Shown here: piece by piece, positions 1-7,425 of the stretch
How positions within the stretch are numbered: position 1 is the stretch's first letter
Layout: each line of letters opens with the position of its first letter
Source of the DNA: Clostridiales bacterium
GTDB taxonomy: Bacteria > Bacillota > Clostridia > Oscillospirales > Oscillospiraceae
DNA: 9,410 nucleotides
Direction: 5' to 3'
NCBI GenBank assembly: GCA_019421975.1
Contig: JAHZEE010000020.1
Coordinates: 1-9,410, forward strand
Translations under genes and position numbers: made by a program
The notes under the pieces: model-generated
What the model was told of the DNA's origin: nothing
Databases searched by the model: none
What the model saw: only the letters and a program-made list of their open reading frames with translations

Positions 1-1
1 C

Positions 2-277
2 GCAGACGCCACCGAACCCTCCAACACGGCGCAGGAGCCAGAGACGGATGACACCGACGCGGTACAGACCGGCGCCGTGGATGGCGCCGACGAGCCCTCT
101 GACACCCCGGAGGACGACGCAGACGATGCGGACGCCGCCCCGGCTGACGATGAGGCCGAGCCGGAGCAGCAGTCCCAGGATGCCGGCGGCCTGTCCGGCG
201 GCGCCATCGCGGGCATCGTGATCGCCGTGGTTGTCGTGGCCGGCGTTGTGATCGCAGTGGTCCGCAGGAGAAAGTGA
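2..277 (+). CDS. C-terminal end of a surface protein with acidic spacer and membrane anchor (5' partial)
   Basis: The reading frame is open from the left edge, so the true start lies outside the window. The visible part has about 60 residues rich in Asp, Glu, Ala, Pro and Thr. A Gly/Ser-rich hinge (AGGLSGG) follows, then one strongly hydrophobic segment of about 20 residues made mostly of Val, Ile and Ala, and a basic RRRK end. This is the layout of a Gram-positive protein held in the membrane by a C-terminal helix, with an extended charged spacer reaching through the wall. I see no LPXTG-like sortase motif before the helix. The stop TGA lies 7 nt before the heme-binding lipoprotein gene, so the two are probably co-transcribed. 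In related loci (streptococcal shr/shp, clostridial NEAT proteins) such a gene encodes a heme receptor. No NEAT domain is visible here, so that role is inference from position. Confidence 0.75.
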   Translation, partial: ADATEPSNTAQEPETDDTDAVQTGAVDGADEPSDTPEDDADDADAAPADDEAEPEQQSQDAGGLSGGAIAGIVIAVVVVAGVVIAVVRRRK

Positions 278-284
278 GGTCCCC

Positions 285-1235
285 ATGCTTTGGAAACGAT
301 GCCTGACGGGCGCGGTGGCAGCCGTGATGCTGCTTTCGCTTGCCGGCTGTGTGGATCAGAACCCCGCCCCCGTGGAGGACCCGGCGTCTGACACTGCCAC
401 AACCACGGAGGAGCAGCCGCGTCTGGTGGCCACCTCCGGCTCTGTGGTCGCCATCTGCGACCTGCTGGAGCTGGACCTGGTGGGCTGTCCCACCTCTTCC
501 ATCGAATACTACCCCCGCTATGCCAATGCCACCGGCGTGGGCGGCGCCATGGCCCCCGACATGGAGATCATCGCCTCCCTGCATCCCACGGATGTGCTGG
601 GCCCCGACACGCTGGAGAGCGCGCTGGCAGACTCCTACGAGGCAGCGGGCATCCCCGCCACCTTCCTCAACCTGCGCAGCGTCCAGGGCCTGTACGACAG
701 CATTACAGAGCTGGGCGAGAAGTACGGCCGCCAGGAGCAGGCTGCCGCTGCCGTGGAGGAATATGAGGCAACCGTCGCAGAGCTTGAAAAGCTGCGCGGC
801 GATCAGGAGGGCCCGCGGGTATTGGTGCTCATGGGCTTCCCCGGCGCCTACTGCGAGGCCACGGACCTGTCCTACATCGGCAGCATGGTCGCCATGGCCG
901 GCGGCGTCAATGTGGTGCAGGCCGACGAGGAGTTTGTCTACTGGAACTCCGAGGAGCTGGCAAAGCTGGACCCAGACTACATTCTCTGGACCTGCCACGC
1001 CCTGCGCGAGCAGACTGAGAAGATGTTCCAGGAGGAGTTTGCGACCAACGACATCTGGAGCCACTTCACCGCCGTCCAGGAGGGCCGCATCTTCGCCATG
1101 GACCCCTCCATCTTCAACATGAGCGCCACCTTCGACTGGCCGGAGGGCCTGGAGTGGCTCTATAACCTGTTCTACGGCGACGGCGCCGAGACCGAGACAC
1201 CGACCCAGATCGGCAGCGGGGAGGCTGCGCAATGA
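285..1235 (+). CDS. isdE: IsdE/HtsA-like heme-binding lipoprotein (ABC importer substrate-binding protein)
   Basis: This 316-residue protein is the extracellular binding component of a class III (FecB/BtuF-type) ABC importer. The N-terminus has Lys-Arg, a hydrophobic core and the lipobox LAGC, so Cys22 should be lipidated and anchor it to the membrane. A short linker rich in Thr, Asp and Glu follows, then the two-lobed domain at about residues 45-297. Segments such as MAPDMEI (89-95), FLNL (127-130), VLVLMGFPGAY (179-189), TNDIWSHF (254-261) and FNMSA (277-281) match IsdE as I remember it. By that comparison Met89 and His238 (in WTCHAL) occupy the two heme-iron axial ligand positions. The last roughly 19 residues are a low-complexity tail. 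The ATG at 285 gives a proper signal sequence, although its Shine-Dalgarno is weak (GTGAGG overlapping the upstream stop). The gene overlaps the permease gene by 4 nt. Heme is the most likely ligand; another iron complex is possible. Confidence 0.88.
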   Translation: MLWKRCLTGAVAAVMLLSLAGCVDQNPAPVEDPASDTATTTEEQPRLVATSGSVVAICDLLELDLVGCPTSSIEYYPRYANATGVGGAMAPDMEIIASLHPTDVLGPDTLESALADSYEAAGIPATFLNLRSVQGLYDSITELGEKYGRQEQAAAAVEEYEATVAELEKLRGDQEGPRVLVLMGFPGAYCEATDLSYIGSMVAMAGGVNVVQADEEFVYWNSEELAKLDPDYILWTCHALREQTEKMFQEEFATNDIWSHFTAVQEGRIFAMDPSIFNMSATFDWPEGLEWLYNLFYGDGAETETPTQIGSGEAAQ

Positions 1236-2233
1236 GCCGGGCCAGTAACCGGCGCCACCCCGCCGTGGGCCTGGTGGGCTGCCTGGTGCTGGCGGCAATG
1301 ACCTTCGCGCTGGCGCTTTTCGCCATGAAGACCGGCTCGCTGGATGTGAGCTGGGGCCAGCTCTTCTCCGGCCTCTTCATCTCCTACGACGAGACGGTGG
1401 CGCTCATCTACAACCTGCGCTTTCCCCGGATCCTTGTGGCCCTGATGGCCGGCGCAGACCTGGCCGTATCGGGCCTGCTGCTCCAGGCGGCGCTGCGCAA
1501 CCCCCTGGCCGACCCCGGCATCATCGGCATCTCCGGCGGCGCGGCCTTCGTGGCCTCGCTCATCACGACGCTGGTGCCCACCCTGTTCTTCTCCATCCCC
1601 ATCTTTGCATTTTTGGGCGGCGTGGCGGCGTATCTGCTCATCTACGCCCTGGCCTGGCGGGGCAGCCTGGACCCGGTGCGCATCATCCTGGTGGGCGTGG
1701 CCGTGGCCGCCGTGTTCACGGGGCTCACCGAGGTGCTGGGCGGCATGTCCAACGCCTCGGGCGTGTCGCTGTCCGTGAGCGGCCTCATGCAGCTGGAGTG
1801 GAGCGATGTAAAGCAGCTGGCCGTCTACTCGGCCGTGGGCCTGGTGGCCGCGGCGCTGCTGGGGCCGGCGTGCAACCTGATGGCCCTGGAGGATGAGACC
1901 ATCCGCGGCCTCGGCCACCGGCCGGACCTGCTGCGGCTGGCCATCTCCGGCGCGGCGGTGCTGCTGTGCGCCGCCGTCACCGCCGTGGTGGGCGTCATCG
2001 GCTTTCTGGCCCTGCTGGCGCCCCACATGGCCCGCCGCATCGTGGGCAGCGACCACCGGATCCTTTTGCCCTTCACCCTGCTGCTGGGGGCGTTCATCCT
2101 CCTGGCGGCCGACACCCTGGGCCGGCTCATCAGCCCGCCGTACGAGATCTCGGCGGCCGTCCTCATGAACATCATCGGCGGCCCGTGCTTTATCATTCTG
2201 CTGCGGAGGGAGGCGAAGCGCGTTGGAGGTTGA
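1232..2233 (+). CDS. FecCD-family permease of heme/iron-complex ABC importer (IsdF/HtsB/BtuC-like)
   Basis: This 333-residue integral membrane protein is the usual length for the BtuC/FecCD family, which forms a homodimeric channel with about ten helices per subunit. The family hallmark is clear: RFPRILVALMAG (63-74) runs into AVSGLLLQAALRNPLADPG (78-96) and GISGGA (99-104). GFLALLAPHMARR (257-269) is the cytoplasmic segment that docks on the ATPase, and the C-terminal part contains GRLI (297-300), EISAAVL (305-311) and GGPCF (316-320). Hydrophobic stretches fill most of the rest. The start overlaps the lipoprotein stop in an ATGA at 1232-1235, and GGGGAGG at 1218-1224 is a good Shine-Dalgarno 7 nt upstream, so translation is probably coupled. 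It should receive heme or another iron complex from the preceding lipoprotein and work with the following ATPase. Confidence 0.93.
   Translation: MSRASNRRHPAVGLVGCLVLAAMTFALALFAMKTGSLDVSWGQLFSGLFISYDETVALIYNLRFPRILVALMAGADLAVSGLLLQAALRNPLADPGIIGISGGAAFVASLITTLVPTLFFSIPIFAFLGGVAAYLLIYALAWRGSLDPVRIILVGVAVAAVFTGLTEVLGGMSNASGVSLSVSGLMQLEWSDVKQLAVYSAVGLVAAALLGPACNLMALEDETIRGLGHRPDLLRLAISGAAVLLCAAVTAVVGVIGFLALLAPHMARRIVGSDHRILLPFTLLLGAFILLAADTLGRLISPPYEISAAVLMNIIGGPCFIILLRREAKRVGG
2205..2213 (+). promoter_or_regulatory. Ribosome binding site supporting a TTG start
   Basis: The purine run GGAGGGAGG lies 9 nt before the TTG at 2223 and inside the end of the permease gene. No ATG or GTG in the ATPase frame nearby gives a complete N-terminus. 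This site together with the TTG therefore fixes the start of the ATPase gene. Confidence 0.65.
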
Positions 2234-2981
2234 GCATCTGAAATTTGCCTACGGCGACAAGCCCGTCCTGCAGGACATCTCCTTCACCGTCTCCGAGGGC
2301 AAGATCACGACCCTGCTCGGGGCCAACGGCTGCGGCAAGACGACACTGCTGCGGTTGATGACCCGCAACCTGAAGCCCGACAGCGGGACCGTGCGGCTGG
2401 ACGGCGTGGACATCCTGCGCCTGCGCGCCCGGGAGTTTGCCCGCGCCGCGGCCATCGTCCACCAGAAGAACACGGCTCCGGACGATCTGACCGTCAAAAA
2501 GCTGGTCGGCTACGGCCGGCTGCCCCACTCGTCGCTGTTGTTTTCCGGCGGCGCGGAGAATGAGAAGAAGATCGCCTGGGCCATCGAGGCCACGGGGCTG
2601 CAGGGGCTGGAGAACCGCCCCATGGGCGCGCTCTCCGGCGGCCAGCGCCAGCGGGCGTTCATCGCCATGGCCCTGGCCCAGGACACGAAGCTGCTGTTTC
2701 TCGACGAGCCCACCACCTTCCTCGATGTGCGCTACCAGGTGGAGCTGCTGCGGCTCATCCGCCGGCTCAACCGGGAGCTGGGGCTCACCATCGTGATGGT
2801 GCTGCACGACATCAATCAGGCGCTGGCCTACTCCGACGAGGTCATCGGCCTCAAGGACGGAAGGATACTGGTCCGCGGCGCGCCGGAAAAAGTCATCGAC
2901 GAGACGGTCATCGAGACCCTCTACGACATCCGTCTGCCGCTTCTCAGGCAGGACGGCCGGCAGTTTGTGCTGGCGGTCTGA
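2223..2981 (+). CDS. ABC importer ATPase, FepC/BtuD type (heme/iron complex)
   Basis: This 252-residue nucleotide-binding subunit is expected to power the permease encoded just upstream. All ABC motifs are intact: Walker A GANGCGKTT (33-41), Q-loop Gln81, signature LSGGQ (137-141), Walker B LLFLDEP (157-163) and H-loop His195. The segment after the Q-loop (DLTVKKLVGYGRLPH, 88-102) is typical of ATPases that serve iron-siderophore, heme and cobalamin permeases. The start is a TTG at 2223, overlapping the permease gene by 11 nt, with a strong ribosome binding site at 2205-2213. Starting here gives the normal first strand (EVEHLKFAYG) of the fold. The next gene begins 26 nt downstream, the largest gap in the operon. 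Confidence 0.93.
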   Translation: MEVEHLKFAYGDKPVLQDISFTVSEGKITTLLGANGCGKTTLLRLMTRNLKPDSGTVRLDGVDILRLRAREFARAAAIVHQKNTAPDDLTVKKLVGYGRLPHSSLLFSGGAENEKKIAWAIEATGLQGLENRPMGALSGGQRQRAFIAMALAQDTKLLFLDEPTTFLDVRYQVELLRLIRRLNRELGLTIVMVLHDINQALAYSDEVIGLKDGRILVRGAPEKVIDETVIETLYDIRLPLLRQDGRQFVLAV

Positions 2982-3007
2982 GAGATGGAACAAGGAGAGA
3001 AGAGATT

Positions 3008-3559
3008 ATGATTCGTTTTCAGAAATTCACGGTCAAGGACATCGTGTTCTTGGCCATCATGGCGGCGCTCATGATGCTGTGCGGCGCGGTGTCCATGCCC
3101 GTCATGGGCCTGGGCACGGAGCTGTTCGGCATCGAGAACATGTGCACCGCCATCTTCTACGGCCTGGTGGTGAGCCTGGCCGTGCAGAAGGTCCGCAAGC
3201 CCGGCGCCGTGACGCTGGTGTGCATCTTCGTGGGCGCCATTCAGCTCATCATGGGGCCCGTAATGTTCCTCACCACCACGCTCAGCGGCCTCATCGCCGA
3301 GATCGTCGCGCTCGTCCTCTTCCGCGGCTACGAGAAGGACCGGGCCCTCATCACGGCGGCCACGCTGGTGGCGCCGCTGGGACTGCCGTTCGTGGTGGTC
3401 TCCAAGCTGATCCTCCGCGGCCAGAGCCTGAGCGAGGTGTTCCATGTGAGCTGGACGCTGCCCATCATCGCGGCGGGCACGGTGCTTCTGAGCTTCGCCG
3501 GGGCCATGCTGGGCCGGAAGATCGGCAGGGAGCTTCGCCGGGCGGGAAAGCTCGTATGA
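3008..3559 (+). CDS. ECF transporter S component, MptD/Trep_Strep-like
   Basis: This 183-residue, almost wholly hydrophobic protein has about six predicted helices (roughly residues 11-34, 42-60, 66-88, 90-107, 113-133 and 150-170) and a basic C-terminus. Length, topology and the N-terminal pattern FTVKDIVFLAIMAAL (7-21) fit the MptD/Trep_Strep group of substrate-specificity subunits in energy-coupling factor importers. T and ATPase genes follow at once and complete an ECF module, which supports the call. AAGGAG at 2992-2997 is a strong Shine-Dalgarno 10 nt before the ATG. The substrate cannot be read from sequence. Placement right behind a heme importer, and an ECF heme importer reported in Latilactobacillus sakei, make heme or a porphyrin a reasonable inference. 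The first helix region is rich in Met and Cys (residues 22-33), which might matter for metal or heme binding. Confidence 0.82.
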   Translation: MIRFQKFTVKDIVFLAIMAALMMLCGAVSMPVMGLGTELFGIENMCTAIFYGLVVSLAVQKVRKPGAVTLVCIFVGAIQLIMGPVMFLTTTLSGLIAEIVALVLFRGYEKDRALITAATLVAPLGLPFVVVSKLILRGQSLSEVFHVSWTLPIIAAGTVLLSFAGAMLGRKIGRELRRAGKLV

Positions 3560-4242
3560 TGATGCGCCTTGCCGCCAAGCGGCCGCTGCACCCGTGCGTC
3601 TGCGTGCTGTCGGCGCTGGCCGTCTTTGTCATCGGCCTCATGATGGCCCGGGGCCTGCGCCTGCCCGTGCTGGCGGTGGCGCTGGTGGCCATCTACGCCT
3701 GCTTTGGCCTGATCGGATCCACGCTGCGCTGCATGGCCATGATGATTCCGGCGGGCTTTCTCATCGCGCTTGTCACGCTTCTGGTCCGGCAGGATCTGGA
3801 CGCAGCCGTGGGCATGTGGGCGCGCATCGTGGTCTCCGGCCTTGCCGCGGTGCCAGTCATCACCATGCCCCACATCAACCTGGTCCGCTTTCTCACCCAG
3901 CGCCGCTGCCCGCGGATGATCACGCTGGGCATGCTGATCGCGGTCCGGTTTCTGCCCGTGCTGGGCAGCGAGATCGCCCGCATCCGCGAGGCCATGAAGA
4001 CCCGGGGCGTGCGGGCCTCGCTGTGGAATGTGCGCTGCTTTTACAGGGCCCTTGTGATGCCGCTCATGCTGCGCATCATCAATATGTCCGACACCATGGC
4101 CCTGTCGCTGGAGACCCGGGGCTTCGATTTGGAAAACCGCGAGGTGTCGGTCTACCGGCCCGTGCGCTTTTTTGCCCGCGACGGCGTGTTCGCGGCCTGT
4201 ATCGTCATTCTGCTCGTGGGATTGGGGGTGGCGCCGTTTTGA
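3556..4242 (+). CDS. ECF transporter T component (EcfT-like transmembrane coupling protein)
   Basis: This 228-residue membrane protein couples the ECF ATPases to the S component. Four to five hydrophobic segments lie in the first 130 residues, with a further one at the C-terminus. Between them is the cytoplasmic helical region with two Arg-Gly signatures, EAMKTRG (145-151) and LETRGF (185-190). These correspond to the conserved Ala-Arg-Gly-type motifs through which EcfT grips its two ATPases; here Thr replaces the Ala in both. The gene starts within an ATGATGATG run. The first ATG (3556) overlaps the S-component stop as ATGA, but 3559 or 3562 would differ by only one or two residues. The frame is also open upstream, but that region is the S-component gene in another frame. 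The end overlaps the next gene by 4 nt. Confidence 0.88.
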   Translation: MMMRLAAKRPLHPCVCVLSALAVFVIGLMMARGLRLPVLAVALVAIYACFGLIGSTLRCMAMMIPAGFLIALVTLLVRQDLDAAVGMWARIVVSGLAAVPVITMPHINLVRFLTQRRCPRMITLGMLIAVRFLPVLGSEIARIREAMKTRGVRASLWNVRCFYRALVMPLMLRIINMSDTMALSLETRGFDLENREVSVYRPVRFFARDGVFAACIVILLVGLGVAPF

Positions 4243-5681
4243 GCGTCGTGGAGCTTTCGCATGTCTCGTTCCGCTACAGCGAGGCCGGCGACTGGATTTT
4301 AAAGGACTGCTCGTTCTCGCTGGAGGCGGGGGAGTTTCTGCTGCTCTCCGGCCCGTCGGGCGAGGGCAAGTCCACCCTTCTGAACCTCATCAACGGCATC
4401 ATCCCCCACGCGGTGGCCGGCCAGGAGGAGGGCGAGATCCGCATCTGCGGCCAGTCCGTGTCGGGCGTCGCCATGTCCAAGCGGGCCAGGATGGTGGGGA
4501 GCGTCCTGCAGAACGCCGACAGCCAGATTGTCAACACCCAGGTGGACGACGAGGTGGCCTTCGGCTGCGAGAATTTCAGGGTGGACCCGGCGGAGATCCA
4601 CCGGCGGGTCCAGCAGGCCTGCGGACAGATGAAGCTGGAGCCCCAGTGGGCCACGGCCACCCTGTCCGGCGGGCAGAAGCAGCGGCTCATCACCGCCTCC
4701 ACCCTGGCCATGGGCCAGAAGGTGCTGGTCTTTGACGAGCCGCTTGCCAATCTCGACACCGCGGGCGCGCACCTGCTGCTGCAGACCCTGCGCCGCATGG
4801 CCGACGAGGAGGGCTACGCGGTGCTCTTTGTGGAGCACCGGCTGGACATGGCCCTGCCCTATGCCCACCGGGCGGCCTGGCTGGAGGGCGGCCGGCTTGA
4901 GGTCTTTTCCGACAAGCAGCAGGCCCTGGGCCGGAATCTGCACCGGATCGAGGATACCGGCCAGACCCCCATCGGGCCGGAGGTGTGTCTGGCCGTGGAG
5001 CACCTGCAGTGGGGCGCGGCGGGCAGGCAGATTTTGAAGGACATCTCCTTTTCTCTGCACCGGGGCGAGCGGCTGGTGATCCTGGGGGAGAACGGCTGCG
5101 GCAAGACGACCCTGCTGCGGCTACTGGCCCATCTGCAGAAGCCGGGCGGCGGGACCATCACAGCCCACCTCTCCAGCCCCGTCAGGCCCGGCTCGCCCAA
5201 GTGGTTCCAAAAGGTCGGCTTTGTCTACCAGAACCCCGTCTACCAGATGTTTCTCTCGTCGGTGGCCGACGAGGTGGCCTACAACGCCGCCTCGCCCGAA
5301 GCGGCCCGGGAGCAGATGGAGCGGTTCCACCTGACGCCGATGGCCCAGCGCCACCCCCACTCGCTCTCTGAGGGGCAGAAGCGGCGGGTGAGCATCGCGG
5401 CCATCACCGCGGGCGAGCCGGAGATCCTGCTGCTCGACGAGCCGACCGTGGGGCAGGACTACCAGAATTTGCAGATGATCGTGCAGATGCTGAGCCAGCT
5501 CCACCGCGCCCGCGGCACGGCCATGGTGACCGTCACCCACGACATCCGCTGCGCCGCGGCCCTGGCCGACCGGGTCCTCTGGATTCAGGACGGCGTCATC
5601 CACCGCGCGGGCGGCAAGGAACTCATCGACGAATATTTCACATCGGCGCACGCTGCGCCGAGGGAGGCTAGTTATGTTTAA
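4239..5681 (+). CDS. Fused ECF ATPase with two ABC domains (EcfA1-EcfA2 in one chain)
   Basis: This 480-residue protein contains two complete nucleotide-binding domains, so one polypeptide can supply both ATPase sites of the ECF module. Domain 1 has Walker A GPSGEGKST (38-46), Gln91, signature LSGGQ (142-146), Walker B VLVFDEP (162-168) and His200. Domain 2 has Walker A GENGCGKTT (283-291), Gln331, a variant signature LSEGQ (376-380), Walker B ILLLDEPT (396-403) and His434. A linker of about 30 residues lies near 230-255. The double-domain form is common for YkoD/CbiO-like ECF ATPases. I chose the TTG at 4239 as start: it overlaps the T-component stop as TTGA, has a G-run at 4224-4228 and gives the normal first strand (VVELSHVSF). 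GTG at 4248 is the alternative. The open frame left of 4239 is the T gene read out of frame. The end overlaps the next gene by 8 nt. Confidence 0.9.
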   Translation: MSVVELSHVSFRYSEAGDWILKDCSFSLEAGEFLLLSGPSGEGKSTLLNLINGIIPHAVAGQEEGEIRICGQSVSGVAMSKRARMVGSVLQNADSQIVNTQVDDEVAFGCENFRVDPAEIHRRVQQACGQMKLEPQWATATLSGGQKQRLITASTLAMGQKVLVFDEPLANLDTAGAHLLLQTLRRMADEEGYAVLFVEHRLDMALPYAHRAAWLEGGRLEVFSDKQQALGRNLHRIEDTGQTPIGPEVCLAVEHLQWGAAGRQILKDISFSLHRGERLVILGENGCGKTTLLRLLAHLQKPGGGTITAHLSSPVRPGSPKWFQKVGFVYQNPVYQMFLSSVADEVAYNAASPEAAREQMERFHLTPMAQRHPHSLSEGQKRRVSIAAITAGEPEILLLDEPTVGQDYQNLQMIVQMLSQLHRARGTAMVTVTHDIRCAAALADRVLWIQDGVIHRAGGKELIDEYFTSAHAAPREASYV

Positions 5682-7425
5682 CAAACGACTGTTTGGCCTG
5701 GGCGCGCCGGAGCGCGTCTACCTGGTGGGCAATGTGCTCTGCCAGTGGGTGGCCATGCTCTTGAACGCGGTGCTCATGTTCCGCCTGGGCTGGCTGTTCG
5801 AGCGGATGTGGACCGGCGCGGCCACATCCGGTGACCTGTGGCAGACTCTGGCGGTCTTTGCCGTGGTCATCGTGGTGCGCGTCGCAACCACCAGGCTCGG
5901 CGCCGTGTGCTCATTCCGCGCGTCCACGGGCGTCAAAAATCGCCTGCGGCACAATCTCTACGAGAAGCTGCTGGCCCTGGGGCCCGGCTACACCGAGCAG
6001 GTGTCCACCGCCGAGGCCGTGCAGGTGGCCTCTGAGGGCGTCGACCAGCTGGAGACCTACTTCGGCGCGTATCTGCCCCAGCTGTTCTACTGTGTGCTGG
6101 CCCCCGTCACCCTCTTTGTGCTCCTGGCGCCGGTGAGCCTGGCCACGGCGGTGGTGCTGCTGGTGTGCGTGCCGCTCATCCCGCTCTCCATCATGGCCGT
6201 GCAGAAGTTCGCCAAGCGCCTGCTGGGCAAGTACTGGGGCATCTACGCCTCGCTGGGCGACTGCTTCCTGGAGAATGTGCAGGGCCTCACCACCCTCAAG
6301 ATCTACGGCGCCGACGCGCGCTACCACAAGCGGATGAACGAGGAGGCCGAGCGCTTCCGCGTCATCACCATGAAGGTGCTCACCATGCAGCTCAACTCCA
6401 TCATCGTCATGGACACCGTGGCCTACGGCGGCGCGGCGCTGGGCACCATTCTGGCCGTGGCCGGCCTGCAAAACGGCTCTGTGAGCCTGGCCGGCGCCTT
6501 TGCCATTGTGCTGCTGGCCGCCGAGTTCTTCCTGCCCATGCGGGCGCTGGGCGGCTACTTTCATGTGGCCATGAACGGCATCGCGGCCTCGGAGAAGATG
6601 TTCCGGATTCTGGACCTGCCGGTGCCGGCCGACGGCACAGAGGATCTGCCCAAGGGGCCCATCACCGTGGAGGCAGCGCATCTGAACTTCGCCTACGCCC
6701 CGGCCCGGCCCATTTTGAAGGATGTGGCCCTGCAGGCCCTGCCCGGCGGCATCTGCGCCCTGGTGGGCGAGTCCGGCTGCGGCAAGTCCACCATCGCCGG
6801 CCTGCTGGCCGGCCGCCTGCGCGGCTACACGGGCAGCATCCGCCTCAACGGCGTGGAGCTGCGCGAGATTCGCAGCGCCCAGCTGCGCCGGCGCGTCACC
6901 CTGGTCTCCGACAAGGGCTACCTGTTCCGCGGCACTGTGGAGGACAACCTGCGCATGGGAAAGCCCGACGCCACGGAGCAGGAGCTGGCAGACGCGCTGC
7001 GCCAGGTGCTGCTCTACGACTTCTTCGCCGCCCAGCAGGGGCTCAAGACCCCCATCTCCGAGCGGGGCGCCAACCTGTCCGGCGGCCAGTGCCAGCGGCT
7101 GAACCTGGCGCGGGCGCTGCTGCGGGGCAGCGACCTGTACCTGTTTGACGAGGTGACCTCCAACATCGACGCCGAGAGCGAGAACGCCATCATGGATGTC
7201 ATCCGCCGCCTGAGCGAGCGCTGCACCGTGGTGCTCATCTCCCACCGGCTGGCCAATGTGACGGACGCCAGAGGCATCTGCATGATGGCCCGGGGTGAGA
7301 TCACCGAGCAGGGCACCCACGATGCGCTGCTGGCCCAAAACGGCGGCTACTGCGCGCTCTACACCCAGCAGCGCGCGCTGGAGCAGTACAGCTCCCAGCA
7401 CAAAAAAGAGGAGGCGATGGTATGA
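5674..7425 (+). CDS. Exporter-fold ABC half-transporter, membrane plus ATPase domains (CydD/YbtP/IrtA-like architecture)
   Basis: This 583-residue protein has an N-terminal six-helix membrane domain (about residues 12-315) fused to an ATPase domain (about 330-570). ATPase motifs are Walker A GESGCGKST (365-373), signature LSGGQ (468-472), Walker B LYLFDEV (488-494, catalytic Glu493), D-loop SNID (496-499) and His524. The Q-loop glutamine position reads VSDKGYLF (411-418), with Asp413 where Gln is usual. The coupling-helix segment NVQGLTTLKIYGAD is at 201-214. AGGGAGG at 5661-5667 precedes the ATG, which overlaps the ECF ATPase gene by 8 nt. The following gene encodes the likely heterodimer partner. 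Exporter-fold pairs can export (CydDC) or import iron-siderophores (YbtPQ, IrtAB), so direction and substrate are open. Heme or iron traffic is inferred from the operon. Confidence 0.88.
   Translation: MFNKRLFGLGAPERVYLVGNVLCQWVAMLLNAVLMFRLGWLFERMWTGAATSGDLWQTLAVFAVVIVVRVATTRLGAVCSFRASTGVKNRLRHNLYEKLLALGPGYTEQVSTAEAVQVASEGVDQLETYFGAYLPQLFYCVLAPVTLFVLLAPVSLATAVVLLVCVPLIPLSIMAVQKFAKRLLGKYWGIYASLGDCFLENVQGLTTLKIYGADARYHKRMNEEAERFRVITMKVLTMQLNSIIVMDTVAYGGAALGTILAVAGLQNGSVSLAGAFAIVLLAAEFFLPMRALGGYFHVAMNGIAASEKMFRILDLPVPADGTEDLPKGPITVEAAHLNFAYAPARPILKDVALQALPGGICALVGESGCGKSTIAGLLAGRLRGYTGSIRLNGVELREIRSAQLRRRVTLVSDKGYLFRGTVEDNLRMGKPDATEQELADALRQVLLYDFFAAQQGLKTPISERGANLSGGQCQRLNLARALLRGSDLYLFDEVTSNIDAESENAIMDVIRRLSERCTVVLISHRLANVTDARGICMMARGEITEQGTHDALLAQNGGYCALYTQQRALEQYSSQHKKEEAMV

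Noticed and set aside
1172..2056. Long minus-strand open frame opposite the permease gene
   Set aside because: Its translation is rich in His, Gln, Gly and Ala with no recognisable motif, and it lies opposite a clear FecCD permease gene. Long antisense frames of this kind are expected in GC-rich DNA.
2982..3007. Possible internal promoter or riboswitch between the ABC ATPase and the ECF S component
   Set aside because: The gap is only 26 nt, mostly the Shine-Dalgarno, and is too short for a riboswitch. I see no -10/-35 pair.
3594..4238. Open frame in phase with and upstream of the double ECF ATPase, suggesting a much longer fused protein
   Set aside because: This stretch is the T-component gene read in another frame. 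The true T protein has clear membrane segments and the Arg-Gly signatures, while the alternative is Arg/His/Gly-rich noise.
6165..7148. Plus-strand open frame of over 300 codons inside the first exporter-fold gene
   Set aside because: It is out of frame with the ABC motifs and its translation is Ala/Arg/Gly/His-rich without motifs, so it is a shadow.
5911..7401. Minus-strand open frame of nearly 500 codons opposite the first exporter-fold gene
   Set aside because: It is a shadow of a well-supported coding gene, with low-complexity His/Gln/Gly/Ala composition and no domain.
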